From Linanthus parryae (lineage: Eukaryota; Streptophyta; Magnoliopsida; Ericales; Polemoniaceae), in the NCBI GenBank assembly GCA_023055425.1, contig JALGPY010000005.1:1637501-1701500 (forward strand): a DNA stretch of 64,000 nt, read 5' to 3'. Shown one piece after another: positions 30,863-41,800 of the stretch. The first letter of the stretch is position 1. The number at the start of each line of letters is the position of its first letter. The notes beneath the pieces are model-generated. The model saw nothing but the letters and a program-made list of their open reading frames with translations, was not told the origin of the DNA and did not search any database. A program made the position numbers and the translations under genes.

Positions 30863-32454
30863 TTGGAATTCTACAAAACGAGAAATATGCAATTTAGTAT
30901 TTTGAACAATTTAACTATATTTAACAATGGCTAGATCATTAAATATAGCTCCCACTATTTTTCTCGGATTAATAGCCCTCACTATTAAAGCGGAAAATAT
31001 CTTTATATTTTCTAGTGGGTCCAAGATCCTTTATTTCACTTCTCCTTGAGCTTGCTTTGGCAAGTCACCCAAGAATTGGTTATTTAGGTAGGAACCATTC
31101 CAATTGCATCCCATGCAACTCTTGGTCCAATTAGGTGAATAAATTCCTTTTATTCTTTATCCAATTGGATAACTCCTAATTGTCATGCCTCTAAGCTCAT
31201 CAATCCAATTGACTCTTGCCTAGTTGCGTCCAACCTCTTGCTTTCAACATACACGCATTACTAGCTTGCGTCGTCCGCGACACATCATGAAAATTAAAAT
31301 CGCCTTGCTTTGGCAAGCCCGAATTTTAATAGGCCATGATCATGAAGGGTGTTTTGGCAAGAGAATGCAAAACGCAATATTTAATTGAGGGATTTCTTTT
31401 AATATGTTTGGTTGATCTTATCAACATGGTCTACTTATTTGGATTGGGCCATCCACAATAAAAGACCAACTTTGTTTATTATTATCTTGTTATTGTTTTG
31501 CTTGTAGCGCCATACACACAAAATAAATAACAAGGCATGAATAATAAACATCCACAAAATAAAAAAACGTGGCATGGATATGGCCTCTAGACTAATGATA
31601 TTATCAAGCCAATGATAATATCTAATTGCCCTAAAGTGCCGAGCTCATCTCCATGTGCTCCACCATAGCTGCGCGTCTAGGGATGTCTTTTGGCTCCTTT
31701 AGTTCTTCAGTCTTCTTCTCCATGCTCTTGGCTATCATCTAAATATTTCTAGTTCTAGCCTAACATCTAGAATAAATAAATAACAAAAGCCTCACATGTC
31801 GAGGAGAAAAAGAACGACTCGCATGCCATAAAACTTAATTAATTATTACATTAATTTGATCAGCTCGCAGGCCGTAAACCAAACCAAAAAACAATAAACA
31901 TCCACAATCCTAGGCCATATCCATCCACCATGCAATAAAGCACATAATACAGTTAAAAAGAAATTTTTAACGCGCTTGTTTAATTTTAATGAAATTGGGT
32001 AACTAGGGTTTCACAACGGTCCAAAGGGTCCAAGCCAACAAGTGGCCCGAACCCTAGGACCGCCGCACTCCTAAGGGGGCCGCGGCCTTGCTTGGCGCGC
32101 AAGGGAGGGGCGGGCGGCTAGGGTTTCGGCCCTAGTCCCCTTCCTCCTTCCTTGTTGCCCAAGCAAGGTTGTTTCCTTATGGATTTAATTCCATAATTTT
32201 GTTTCCATAATTGAAAACCCCTTTTCAATCATGTGCCCATGAATCCTAATTTTCAAGAACCCAATTATTCACATCCTATGTGATTAAACTCACCAATTCT
32301 AACATCCAATGTTAAATTGGGTCTTGTTTGATTGAATCAAATTCAATATTGCATCCACTATGCCAATTTTTCAGTTTTCGCGTAATTAACAATAATACGG
32401 TGTATGAACTGAAATCGTAAACACATAATATCATGTTATGCTCTACGACCTGTG
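30863..32454 (-). other. 5' leader of copia A
   Basis: About 1.6 kb of non-coding sequence between primer site and gag. It is shared with copia B (42836-44430) and is AT-rich, with the hairpin ggctagggtttcggccctag near 32115. No gene is seen. Packaging signals would be expected here, but none can be pinpointed. Confidence 0.6.
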
Positions 32455-32466
32455 GCTCTGATACCA
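32455..32466 (-). promoter_or_regulatory. primer binding site of copia A
   Basis: TGGTATCAGAGC on the minus strand, one base inside the LTR end; complementary to initiator tRNA-Met. Confidence 0.88.
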
Positions 32467-32467
32467 C

Positions 32468-33880
32468 TGTTGGGTTTGGCGTAGGTAACGCAGCGGAATA
32501 ACAAAATTAATCCTACTCAAAGCCCACCAAGGATCACAGGTAGAGACATCATAACATGATTAAGGACATAGAAGATGTGTACCTTTTGATTTGTGAGATC
32601 ACACGAAGAATGATGTCCTCGTCTCTACGGTTGATCCACGTCTAGAGGTGAGATCTAGATTCTTCCTTCAATCAAGTGCTAGCTTGAACCTTGGAGGAAG
32701 AGGGATGAAGATCAAAGCAACAAATCACCAAAGCACAAGGGAGGGGGCAGACGGGTGGCTAGGGTTTCGGCCCTAGCTCCTTGTCTTGCTCTCTCTCTTT
32801 TGCTCTCTCCCACTCTTTGTGTGTTATGACTAATAACTCATCTTATGTTGTGGGAAGGAAGCTAGAGCCTCCTTTATATACTCCAACAACTCCTTGTTGT
32901 TTCCATAAGAGAGTTTTCTTGTTCTAGTAGGACTAGAACTATTCCCTTCCTTGCAAATTAGTCCTACTAAGTTTGCAAGGTGTTGCACAATGATCCTTCT
33001 ACTAATTAATCCATATTAATTAATCCCAAATCTAGCTCTACTCTATTTGACGTGTGACCCCATAGGTTTCTATATAGTTGGTAGTAACTATTACTAACAT
33101 GGAGCGGTGTCTAGAAACACATCCATGCAACCCAACCAATAGAAATAGTCAGTGATCCCGACAAACCTTTGTGCCCAATATGTCATATTGCATTATCCCT
33201 TTGTCTCCATATCCGGATTGGACACGAGACATAAATAGTCACACTCGTATATCCAATCCATAGTTCCTCGATCCTGGGAATATGCTTACGCTTGCAGATA
33301 ACATTAATATCTCCATATTAATTTATCTGAGTCTGGCCAGACATTCAATAAGCCTCATCCCTCGAGTGGCCGTGGATATTTACCCCCATTATGTGGGAGG
33401 GACAAATCCTATCTACATCACTACGATCTCTAAGCTTGCTTCCTATTGCGCTCGATAGCCACCTTTATGATTACCCAGTTACGGTGTAACGTTTGATAAC
33501 ATCAAAGCGCAATATTTCACAACTAGAGTATCTAGTGACTTCAAGTCCAAGGATTGCAATAATATTAGCACTACGAAAAGCGATTGTGACTTCACATAAT
33601 CTAATGTATCCTTTTCGTCGTGGGTCAGTCCAGTATGCCATTACCCTAATGCATACCCATATGTTAGACTTGATATCTCCATATCAATCTACCCATATAC
33701 TAGTCTATATTTGATTGCCCTATTAATCAATATAATGGACTAGGGACATTTAAGATAAATAACACAATTTATCTAAGGACTTCATTATATTAAATATCGC
33801 CATAAATAATAAATGAATATTCTAGTCAAAACATTGTTCATACTAAATCTATGATTGCCTCTAGGGCATCTATTCCAACA
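32468..33880 (-). repeat. 5' LTR of copia A
   Basis: It is the second LTR copy, two bases longer than its partner because of one extra CT in a ctctctct run, and is followed by the CTAAG duplication. Confidence 0.9.
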
Positions 33881-33885
33881 CTAAG

Positions 33886-34270
33886 TGGCTTGGAGGCTAG
33901 AGTAAGGTCATTCGCACGTGATTAACGGTTACATTGACGTGCGATCCTTGTCAGTTATCTGAGAGATTTGCTAATCACACGCCTATATATGCGGTCGATC
34001 GTACACGTGCGAGACAGTTATTTAACCGTCGCATGCGGTTATATAAATCCTTGTAACTGTTGTCCTAAGACCCCTATATATATAAGTGTCATCTTTTATT
34101 CTTTGTTCGGTTCTTTTGCAATCTAACACACATGTCTCTCTCTCTCTCTCTCGGAACACTGACAAGACTTACTGTTATATTTGCCTACTTACTCTTACTC
34201 TTTGTCCATTGTATTTTGTGTCCTTGTCTATTGCAGATACACGTTCGGATCCCTCTGCCAGTATTCCTCA
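33886..34270 (+). repeat. 5' LTR of gypsy D, second part
   Basis: It continues the LTR after copia A: tggcttggaggctagagtaag matches gypsy C's LTR (tggtttggaggctagagtaag on its sense strand). A TATA-like ctatatatata tract near 34073 and a (CT)n run near 34137 lie in the R/U5 area. The end is set by the primer site. Confidence 0.65.
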
Positions 34271-34277
34271 TATACTA

Positions 34278-34291
34278 TGGTGAACCCGACG
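34278..34291 (+). promoter_or_regulatory. primer binding site of gypsy D
   Basis: TGGTGAACCCGACG at about 34278, the same string that follows gypsy C's 5' LTR on the minus strand. Its complement ends in CCA as a tRNA 3' end should. I have not assigned the tRNA. Confidence 0.65.
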
Positions 34292-34327
34292 GTGAATACT
34301 CACCTTCGAGCTTTATCTTGCAAATCA

Positions 34328-34648
34328 TGCCAACCCATGGCGACGACAGTTACCGCTCCCCCACTGGAGACGGAACCCCAAGGGAGGAACTTTCGATCGA
34401 TATGAACAACACTTTGCAATCACAGACGGTCTCAAGTGACGCCCAAACTCTAGATATGTTGAATGCAACTATCCAGAACCAAGCTAGGGTCATGGAATCC
34501 CATTTGCCCAGATTTCCCAAATCATGGCTATCCAAGGGAATATTGCTTCCAACTCCTCTCAGGGAAGTTCAATCCCTTCTGGAGTAACGACGGCATCCGC
34601 ACATCATGCTGCAATGCCACAACCACTTCCACCATCACAACCTCCTCT
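34328..34648 (+). pseudogene. gypsy D gag, N-terminal fragment
   Basis: From ATG 34328 the frame includes QTLDMLNATIQNQARVMESH, comparable to TLESLDATVQSQAKALKSQ in gypsy C gag. A frameshift near 34505 moves the continuation to another frame, which reads MAIQGNIASNSSQGSSIP and then a proline-rich tail. The gag is cut by the CACTA end at 34649. It is dead and truncated. Confidence 0.65.
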
Positions 34649-34870
34649 CACTACTAGAAATTTGAGCAAAAACTGCAATAATTTGTATAGTTGCAAAATT
34701 ATTGCCTTTAATAATTATTTTACGCGGGGGTAACGTTTATTGCCATTTGAGAATTTTTAATTACGGAGATATATAATTATTGCCGCATTAGATATATTAT
34801 ATGCGGCAGTAAATTTTTATAGCCACTACTGAATAGTTTATTGCGGCAATACCTAATTAACGCAATAAAT
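34649..34870 (+). repeat. CACTA terminal and sub-terminal repeat region
   Basis: The terminal inverted repeat candidate CACTACTAGAAA is followed by several copies, in both orientations, of a tgccgca/attgc-type motif (for example ttattgccgcatt, atgcggcagtaa, ttgcggcaata). Such arrays are where CACTA proteins bind. Confidence 0.65.
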
Positions 34871-35454
34871 AAATTCCACTAAAGAATAAAAAAAGAGGGA
34901 TTGCAAAAAAAATCCCAAATATCGAAGAGTTCTCTCCAAACCGGGAAAAAACCCGCGCTCTCTCTTTTCACCCAAGTTCTCTCGTCTCTGAGAATTGAAA
35001 AGCCCTAGCTGCGCGCAGAATTCGTTCCAGATAACCACAAAGCCCTAGTTGCAGAGTCTGTACCAGATAACCACAGAATTCGTCGAAGCCCTAGCTCCAG
35101 AATCCGTTCGTAAACCATGGGCATCAGCTTGAAGTCATCAGGTAATTGAGTCAATCGATGTTTTTCTCAGTTCTTCGACTGATTTTGTTCAGTTGTTCGA
35201 TTGATTTTGTTTTGTGGAGAGTTTTTTGATTTATACCAAAAAATAGTTTTTTGGTATAAAAACCCTTTTTTATACCAAGTTTTCTCCAGTTCTTGCAAGG
35301 AATCATAAAGGTATTCGTATTTCCTATTTGTATTCTCTTTTCTGAGGTTATGTGTGTAGTTTGAAGGCATTTTTTGTGTTTTTTTGTTTATGTGATTGAC
35401 TGGGCATAGTTTCTCCAGTTCTTGCAGTGTACTATTTTGTGTGTTGTTCGGGTT
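34871..35454 (+). other. CACTA 5' leader
   Basis: It contains the repeated phrase 'ccagataaccaca' and three 'agccctag' motifs, then ATGGGCATCAGC at about 35118 running into a donor-like gtaattga. It could be a first non-coding or short-coding exon. An inverted pair 'ttttttggtataaa/tttataccaaaaaa' type lies near 35230-35280. Confidence 0.4.
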
Positions 35455-35889
35455 TTATATAAAAATCATGGTTTTATGGATTTGTTGACATTGATTTGTC
35501 CGACACTTGAATCTTAGGTTGCACCTGAACTCTCCCCATATCTCTCTTCTAATCGCGCTATCTTTCGTCTCCATACAAATTTCAGAGTTTGCGCCATTTA
35601 TCCCCGAAAATCGGTCTTCTTGAATTCCACTATTTCTGATGTTTTCCATAAACTGTTCATCTTCTGTGACATTTCTAAGACGGTTTGTGTCATGTGACAC
35701 TGAGAGAACCGCAGCATCAATTGACAGCACATGTTGGTCCTCATGAGAATCTGATTGTCTCTCCTTATCATAGAATGGGCTCTTCGGTATCACTGAAGAT
35801 GTTTTTGGAGAAAGACTCTGGTTCTTCTTGCCAGTAAACCAAAAGGGTGTCAGGGGAGAAGCTATCTTGTTTGTTTTAAGTTTTGACAT
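35455..35889 (-). pseudogene. probable captured host-gene fragment inside CACTA
   Basis: A 144-residue minus-strand frame opens MSKLKTNKIASPLTPFWFTG and has polar, low-complexity character (SPKTSSVIPKSPFYDKE; LSVSHDTNRLRNVTEDEQF). It does not look like a CACTA protein, LTR-element protein or shadow of another frame. CACTA elements often pick up host exons, and the antisense position fits that. I do not recognise the parent gene. Confidence 0.42.
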
Positions 35890-35926
35890 AGAATGATTTG
35901 GTCCTGGAAATAAGTTACCCGGGAAA

Positions 35927-36070
35927 ATGAGCCTATATGGCTATCACTTCAAACAGGAGCTGCAAATTACCCGTGAAACAGGATTTCTAGTCTTTGAATT
36001 AATGTTTGAATTAGTGTACAAGATGGCTAAGTTGAAAGACTTTCACGACTACATCTTTGAAGTGTCCTAA
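35927..36070 (+). pseudogene. short open piece, possible captured exon
   Basis: Forty-seven residues: MSLYGYHFKQELQITRETGF then LVFELMFELVYKMAKLKDFH and DYIFEV. Composition is protein-like and helical, unlike the surrounding AT-rich DNA. No family is recognised. It lies next to the antisense fragment at 35455-35889 and may come from the same capture event. Confidence 0.35.
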
Positions 36071-36995
36071 TATGCAGAATTTACAGTGACTAATGACTTT
36101 CTCCGTTCTCGTGCTGGGTACTTGAGTAGCTCCTTTGTCACTGCTCAAAACCTTCACACCCTGTATCTTTTGTTGCATAGTGCCCTCAGTCTATAATCAT
36201 AACGTGTCTTTTAATGCCATTGCAGTAACATGAAATTAATGAAACTATAGTTTTGGCTTATGGGGAGGATTATGTTTATACATTCAAAATATTGAGTTAG
36301 GACATGATTTCCCTAGTTCATCGTACAAACATACTTCAAATCAGCTCACAGAACTTTGCTAGAAAGGGTTAGCAGAATTAGGTATTGATCTCTCACTTTC
36401 ATATTACTTCTGCGGTATGAATTTTCTGTGTGGAACAAGCTATCATGGCCTTGATAATGCTCGGTTCATCAACTATCATTACCCTTTCTTTTATAGGGGA
36501 ATTTGTTGTTATATATATATAAGACTAATGTTTTTTTTTGAATGTTTATTATAAATGAGATCATTTGTCTTGTTAAAATAGTTTAGCTTTTGATACTTCA
36601 TTGTGGATTTCTCATATGATTTCACATACATCTTTTCTATTATTGTTGTAGGTCAAAGGTGATTGTTTAATCCAAGTGGTCAAACTCTCGTTAATTCAAT
36701 TTGCTACATCTGTGTCAGTGCCCCTTCTCTGTGTTTATGTATGATGTTCAATATTCTTTTATGATTTATGGCCTGCTTTACTTGATTAAAAGTGTATGAT
36801 CAAATTGCATTTTGTTAATTTCATTATTATCAAGTTACCACATGCACTCGTTATGACTATATAATATTTTAGATAAAGAATGATATAATTTATAAAAGTC
36901 TGTACCCATACTACTCATGTTGGTTTGTCTATGTTGTTTGAGTTATATGTACATTTTATTAAATTGTAAGTTTTTATAGGTGGTCTGTGTTGGCA
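36071..36995. other. CACTA intron or spacer, no gene seen
   Basis: AT-rich (poly-T runs, atatatatata near 36513). It precedes the transposase start and is plausibly an intron. Confidence 0.4.
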
Positions 36996-37449
36996 ATGGA
37001 TAAAACTTAGATACATCTTAAAAACCGGCGTGACCCTGCATATGTTGAAGGTTGTGAGAAGTTCTTAGAGTTTGCTTGCAGAAACAAGTTAGAAGGATCA
37101 AAAATAAGTTGGCCATGCAACAAGTGTGTCAATCGTTATTACGAGTTAAGGAGTGTAGTAAGAGACCATATACTCTGGCGTGGATTCCACACTAGTTATC
37201 CTCAATGGACCTATCATGGGGAGTCGTCCAGAGTAGCTGAAAATGAAAATACAAATCCAATATTAGGAGATGACATGATTGGTATGGTGCACGACGCCTT
37301 TGGAAATCCACTTGAGGATGATGGTCTCAATAGTTTGAATGACAATATAGGTTCAGGACCTAATGAAGACACTAAGAAATTCTTTAAATTATTGGAGCAT
37401 GCAAAGCGTGAGCTGTACCCTGGTTGCAAAAAGTTTACGACATTATCAA
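36996..37449 (+). pseudogene. CACTA TNP2-type transposase, N-terminal segment
   Basis: From ATG 36996 the frame reads MDKT, a TAG stop, IHLKNRRDPAYVEGCEKFLE, then CRNKLEGSKI, PCNKCVNRYY and RDHILWRGF...YPQWTYHGE. This is the transposase-associated zinc-binding domain that opens plant CACTA transposases. The stop replaces a tryptophan expected in the MDKSW lead. The frame is otherwise open up to copia B at 37450 and resumes at 45885 (KKFTTLS|MVVRLLHFKVLHNLSNAGF). Confidence 0.85.
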
Positions 37450-38885
37450 TGTTGGGTTTTGATGTAGGTAACGCAGCGGAATAACAAAATTAATCCTACT
37501 CAAAGCCCACCAAGGATCACAGGAAGAGACATCATAACATGATTAAGGACATAGAAGATGTGTACCTTTTTGATTTGTGAGATCACACGAAGAATGATGT
37601 CCTCGTCTCTACGGTTGATCCACGTCTAGAGGTGAGATCTAGATTCTTCCTTCAATCAAGTGCTAGCTTGAACCTTGGAGGAAGAGGGATGAAGATCAAA
37701 GCAACAAAGCAACAAGGCAACAAAGGAGGGGCGGCCTCCTTCTTGTCGTCGGGTAGAGGGGCGGACGGGGCTAGGGTTTCGGCCCTAGCTCTTGTCTTGC
37801 TCTCTCTTTTTGCTCTCTCCCACTCTTTGTGTGTTATGATTAATAACTCATGTTGTGGGAAGGAACCTAGAGCCTCCTTTATATACTCCAACAACTCCTT
37901 GTTGTTTCCATAAAAGAGTTTTCTTGTTCTAGTAGGACTAGAACTATTCCCTTCCTTGCAAATTAGTCCCACTAAGTTTGCAAGGTGTTGCACAATGATC
38001 CTTCTATTAATTAATCCATATTAATTAATCCCAAATCTAGCTCTACTCTATTTGACGTGTGACCCCATAGGTTTCTATATAGTTGTAGTAACTATTACTA
38101 ACATGGAGCGGTGTCTAGCAACACATCCATGCGACCCAACCTATAGAAATAGTCAGTGATCCCGACAAACCTTTGTGCCCAATATGTCATATTGCATTAT
38201 CCATTTGTCTCCATATCCGGATTGGACACGAGACATAAATAGTCACACTCGTATATCCAATCCATAGTTCCTCGATCCTGGGAATATGCTTATGCTTGCA
38301 GATAACATTAATATCTCCATATTAATTTATCTGAGTCTGGCCAGACATTCAATAAGCCTCATCCCTCGAGTGGCCGTGGATATTTACCCCCATTATGTGG
38401 GAGGGACAAATCCTATCTACATCACTACGATCTCTAAGCTTGCTTCCTATCACGCCCGATAGTCACCTTTAGGATTACCCAGTTACGGTGTAACGTTTGA
38501 TAACATCAAAGCGCAATATTTCACAACTAGAGTATCTAGTGACTTCAAGTCTAAGGATTGCAATAATATTAGCACTACGAAAAGCGATTGTGACTTCACA
38601 TAATCTAATGTATCATTTTCGTTGTGGGTCAATCCAGTATGCCATTACTCCTAATGCATACCCATGTGTTAGACTTGATATCTCCATATCAATCTACCCA
38701 CATACTAGTCTATATTTGATTGTCCTATTGATCAATATAATTGACTAGGGATATTTAAGATAAATAACACAATTTATCTAAGGACTTCATTATATTAAAT
38801 ATCGCCATAAATAATAAATGAATATTCTAGCCAAAACATTGTTCATACTAAATCTACGATTGCCTCTAGGGCATCTATTCCAACA
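37450..38885 (-). repeat. 3' LTR of copia B
   Basis: 1436 bp, TGTTGGAATAGATGCCC...CCCAACA on the minus strand. It differs from copia A's LTR by a short replacement near 37705-37760 (aacaaggcaacaaaggagg). Confidence 0.93.
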
Positions 38886-38899
38886 GTCTCCCACTTGCA

Positions 38900-41800
38900 C
38901 TAGAGCCAATCTGGCGCATCTCGTATGCCTATAGATTTGGCGTGCCCTTCATGCTTTCGCTGCGCAAGAGGTTTCGTGAGCGGATCTGACACGTTGTCAT
39001 CTGTCGGAATCTTGCATATCTTCACATCTCCTCGATCGATCATATCACGGATAAGATGGAATCTCCTAAGTACATGCTTTGACTTTTGGTGCGATCTTGG
39101 TTCCTTCGCCTGTGCGATTGCCCCAGAGTTGTCACAGTACAACTCTACGGGATCCACTATGCTAGGGACCACACCGAGCTCAGTGATAAACTTCTTTATC
39201 CATACTGCCTCTTTTGCTGCTTCCGCAGCAGCAATGTACTCAGCTTCTGTTGTAGAATCAGCAACTGTGCCTTGCTTGGAACTCTTCCAGCTCACAGCTC
39301 CTCCATTCAGGCAAAACACGTATCCAGACTGCGATCTGTAATCATCCTTGTCGGTTTGGAAGCTTGCGTCAGTGTAACCATTTACACTTAGTTCTTCCAT
39401 TCCTCCAAATATCAAGAACACATCCTTAGTTCTTCTTAAGTACTTTAGGATGTTCTTGACAGCAATCCAGTGACTCTCACCCGGATTGGACTGATATCTG
39501 CTAACCATACTCAACGCGTATGATACGTCTGGTCTAGTACATAGCATGGCGTACATGATGGATCCTATGGCCGAAGCATAGGGTATCCTGCTCATGCGGT
39601 CCTTCTCCATCTCGTTGGAGGGACAGTCATTCTTAGAAAGAGTGACTCCATGTGACATGGGCAAGAATCCCTTCTTGGAATTTTGCATGTTGAACCTCTT
39701 CAACACCTTGTCAATATATGTACTCTGACTTAGGCCAAGCAACCTTTTAGATCTATCTCTATAGATCTTTATACCAAGTATATAGGCTGCATCTCCTAAG
39801 TCTTTCATCGCAAAGCACTTTCCTAGCCAATCTTTAACTGATTGCAGAGTAGGAATATCATTGCCAATGATTAGTATGTCATCCACATACAAGACCAGAA
39901 ATACTATAGAGCTCCCACTAACCTTCTTGTAAACACAAGGCTCATCTTCGTTCTTGATGAAGCCAAACTCTTTGACCGCGTCATCAAAACGTCGATTCCA
40001 GCTCCTAGAAGCTTGCTTTAATCCATAAATGGATCTTTGCAGCTTACAGACTTTATTGGCATTCTCTGGATCCTCAAAACCCTCTGGTTGTGTCATGTAC
40101 ACATCCTCAAGGAGGTTCCCATAAAGGAACGCTGTTTTGACATCCATTTGCCAAATCTCATAGTCGTAGTATGCTGCAATAGCAAGTAAGATTCGAATGG
40201 ATTTAGTCATGGCTACTGGTGAAAAGGTCTCATCATAGTCAATACCATGAATCTGTCTATAACCTTTGGCCACCAATCGTCCCTTGTAGGCAACTACTTT
40301 GCCATCCATGTCGGTCTTCTTCTTGAAGACCCACTTGCACCCTATGGGTCGAGCCCCTTCGGGTGGTTCCACCAAATTCCATACTTTGTTGGTGTACATG
40401 GAATCCATTTCGGATCTCATGGCTTCTAGCCACTTCTTAGAGTCTGGGCCACTCATGGCTTCTCCATAGTTTGCAGGCTCATCATCCATGAGTGGTACGT
40501 CATCGGGCTCAGTCATGAGAAGTCCATACCTCTCTGGCTCATGACGCACTCTCCCTGATCTACGGAGTTCCTGTGTTACTTGAACAGGTTCTTCCACAAC
40601 TTCTTGTGGTTCCTGTTCATGTTCCATTATCGGTTCAGTGGTTTGTGGTTCATGAATTTCTTCAAGTTCTACAACCCTCCCACTTGCTTCTTTAGAGACT
40701 AGTTCTCTTTCTAGAAACACGCCGGTCCGAGCAACAAACACTTTGTTTTCGGTAGGGTTATAGAAGTAATATCCTTTAGTTTCCTTAGGATATCCCACAA
40801 ACTTACACTTATCCGCTTTAGGCCCGAGCTTGTCTGTTTGTAAACGCTTTACATAGACATCGCAGCCCCAAATCTTCATAAACGACACTATGGGACGCTT
40901 CCCAGTCCATATCTCATATGGCGTCTTTATGACTGATTTGGATGGAACACGGTTAATGGTAAAAGCTGCCGTCATTAGAGCATGTCCCCAAAAGGATATC
41001 GGAAGATCTGTTTGAGACATCATAGATCGCACCATATCTAATAGAGTGCGATTCCTCCTCTCAGATACACCATTCCATTGTGGTGTTCCGGGTGGAGTGA
41101 GCTGGGATACTATCCCACACTCTCTAAGATACTCATCAAACTCTTGGCTTAAGTATTCTCCTCCACGATCCGATCGTAGAGCTTTAATACTCTTGCCAAG
41201 TTGCTTCTCTACTTCACTCTTGAATTCCTTGAAAAATTCAAAGGATTCGGATTTGGCCTTCATAAGGTATACAAATCCATATCTACTGAAATCATCAGTA
41301 AATGTGATGAAGTAGGTATAACCACCTCTGGCAGGCGTGGGGAATGGTCCGCATACATCAGTATGTATGAGTGCCAATAACTCACTAGTCCGCTCGCCTT
41401 TCTTATTGAAAGGGGACTTTGTCATTTTTCCTAATAAACAAGATTCACATGTCTCATATGATTCCAAATCAAATGAGTCTAGAAGTCCATCCTTATGGAG
41501 TCTAGATATGCGTTTCTCATTTATATGGCCTAAACGACAGTGCCATAGATATGTAGGATTTAAATCATTAGTTTTAATCCTTTTAGTACTTATGTTATAG
41601 ATTGGATTATTTAGATCAAGGATATACAATCCATTAGACAAATGCGCACTACAATAGTGCATACTATCAAAATAAATGGAGCAACACTTGTCCTTTATTG
41701 AAATAGAAAAACCTTTCTCGTCCAAACAAGAAACGGAAATAATGTTTCTGCTCATAGCAGGCACATAAAAGCAATTGTCTAATTCTAAAATAAGTCCAGA

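Larger units (their letters stand above)
25509..33880 (-). mobile_element. Ty1/copia retrotransposon A, full length but inactive (8372 bp)
   Basis: LTRs at 25509-26919 and 32468-33880 (about 1.41 kb) are flanked by CTAAG on both sides (25504-25508 and 33881-33885). Primer site (initiator tRNA-Met) and polypurine tract are present. It is closely related to copia B. At least a dozen differences separate its two LTRs by eye, so it is somewhat older than B. Its polyprotein has a nonsense codon and a 7-base deletion. Confidence 0.93.
25374..34648 (+). mobile_element. Ty3/gypsy Tat-type element D, left part, split by copia A and ended by CACTA
   Basis: The pieces are 25374-25508 (LTR start), 33886-34270 (LTR end), primer site and gag start to 34648. 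The LTR shows the same order of motifs as gypsy C's LTR: gggggctg.gagac..., then tggcttggaggctagagtaag. The primer site TGGTGAACCCGACG is shared with gypsy C. Copia A sits in the LTR with a CTAAG duplication. The CACTA element cuts the gag open frame at 34649. The left boundary is inferred from where copia G similarity stops. Confidence 0.68.

Noticed and set aside
37652..37993. Minus-strand 113-codon frame in the copia B LTR (also at 44646)
   Set aside because: It is repeated in both LTRs, lies outside the coding interior and has low-complexity content; a chance frame.
38925..39341. Plus-strand frames opposite copia A and B RNase H
   Set aside because: They mirror the conserved minus-strand coding region in both elements and have no independent features.
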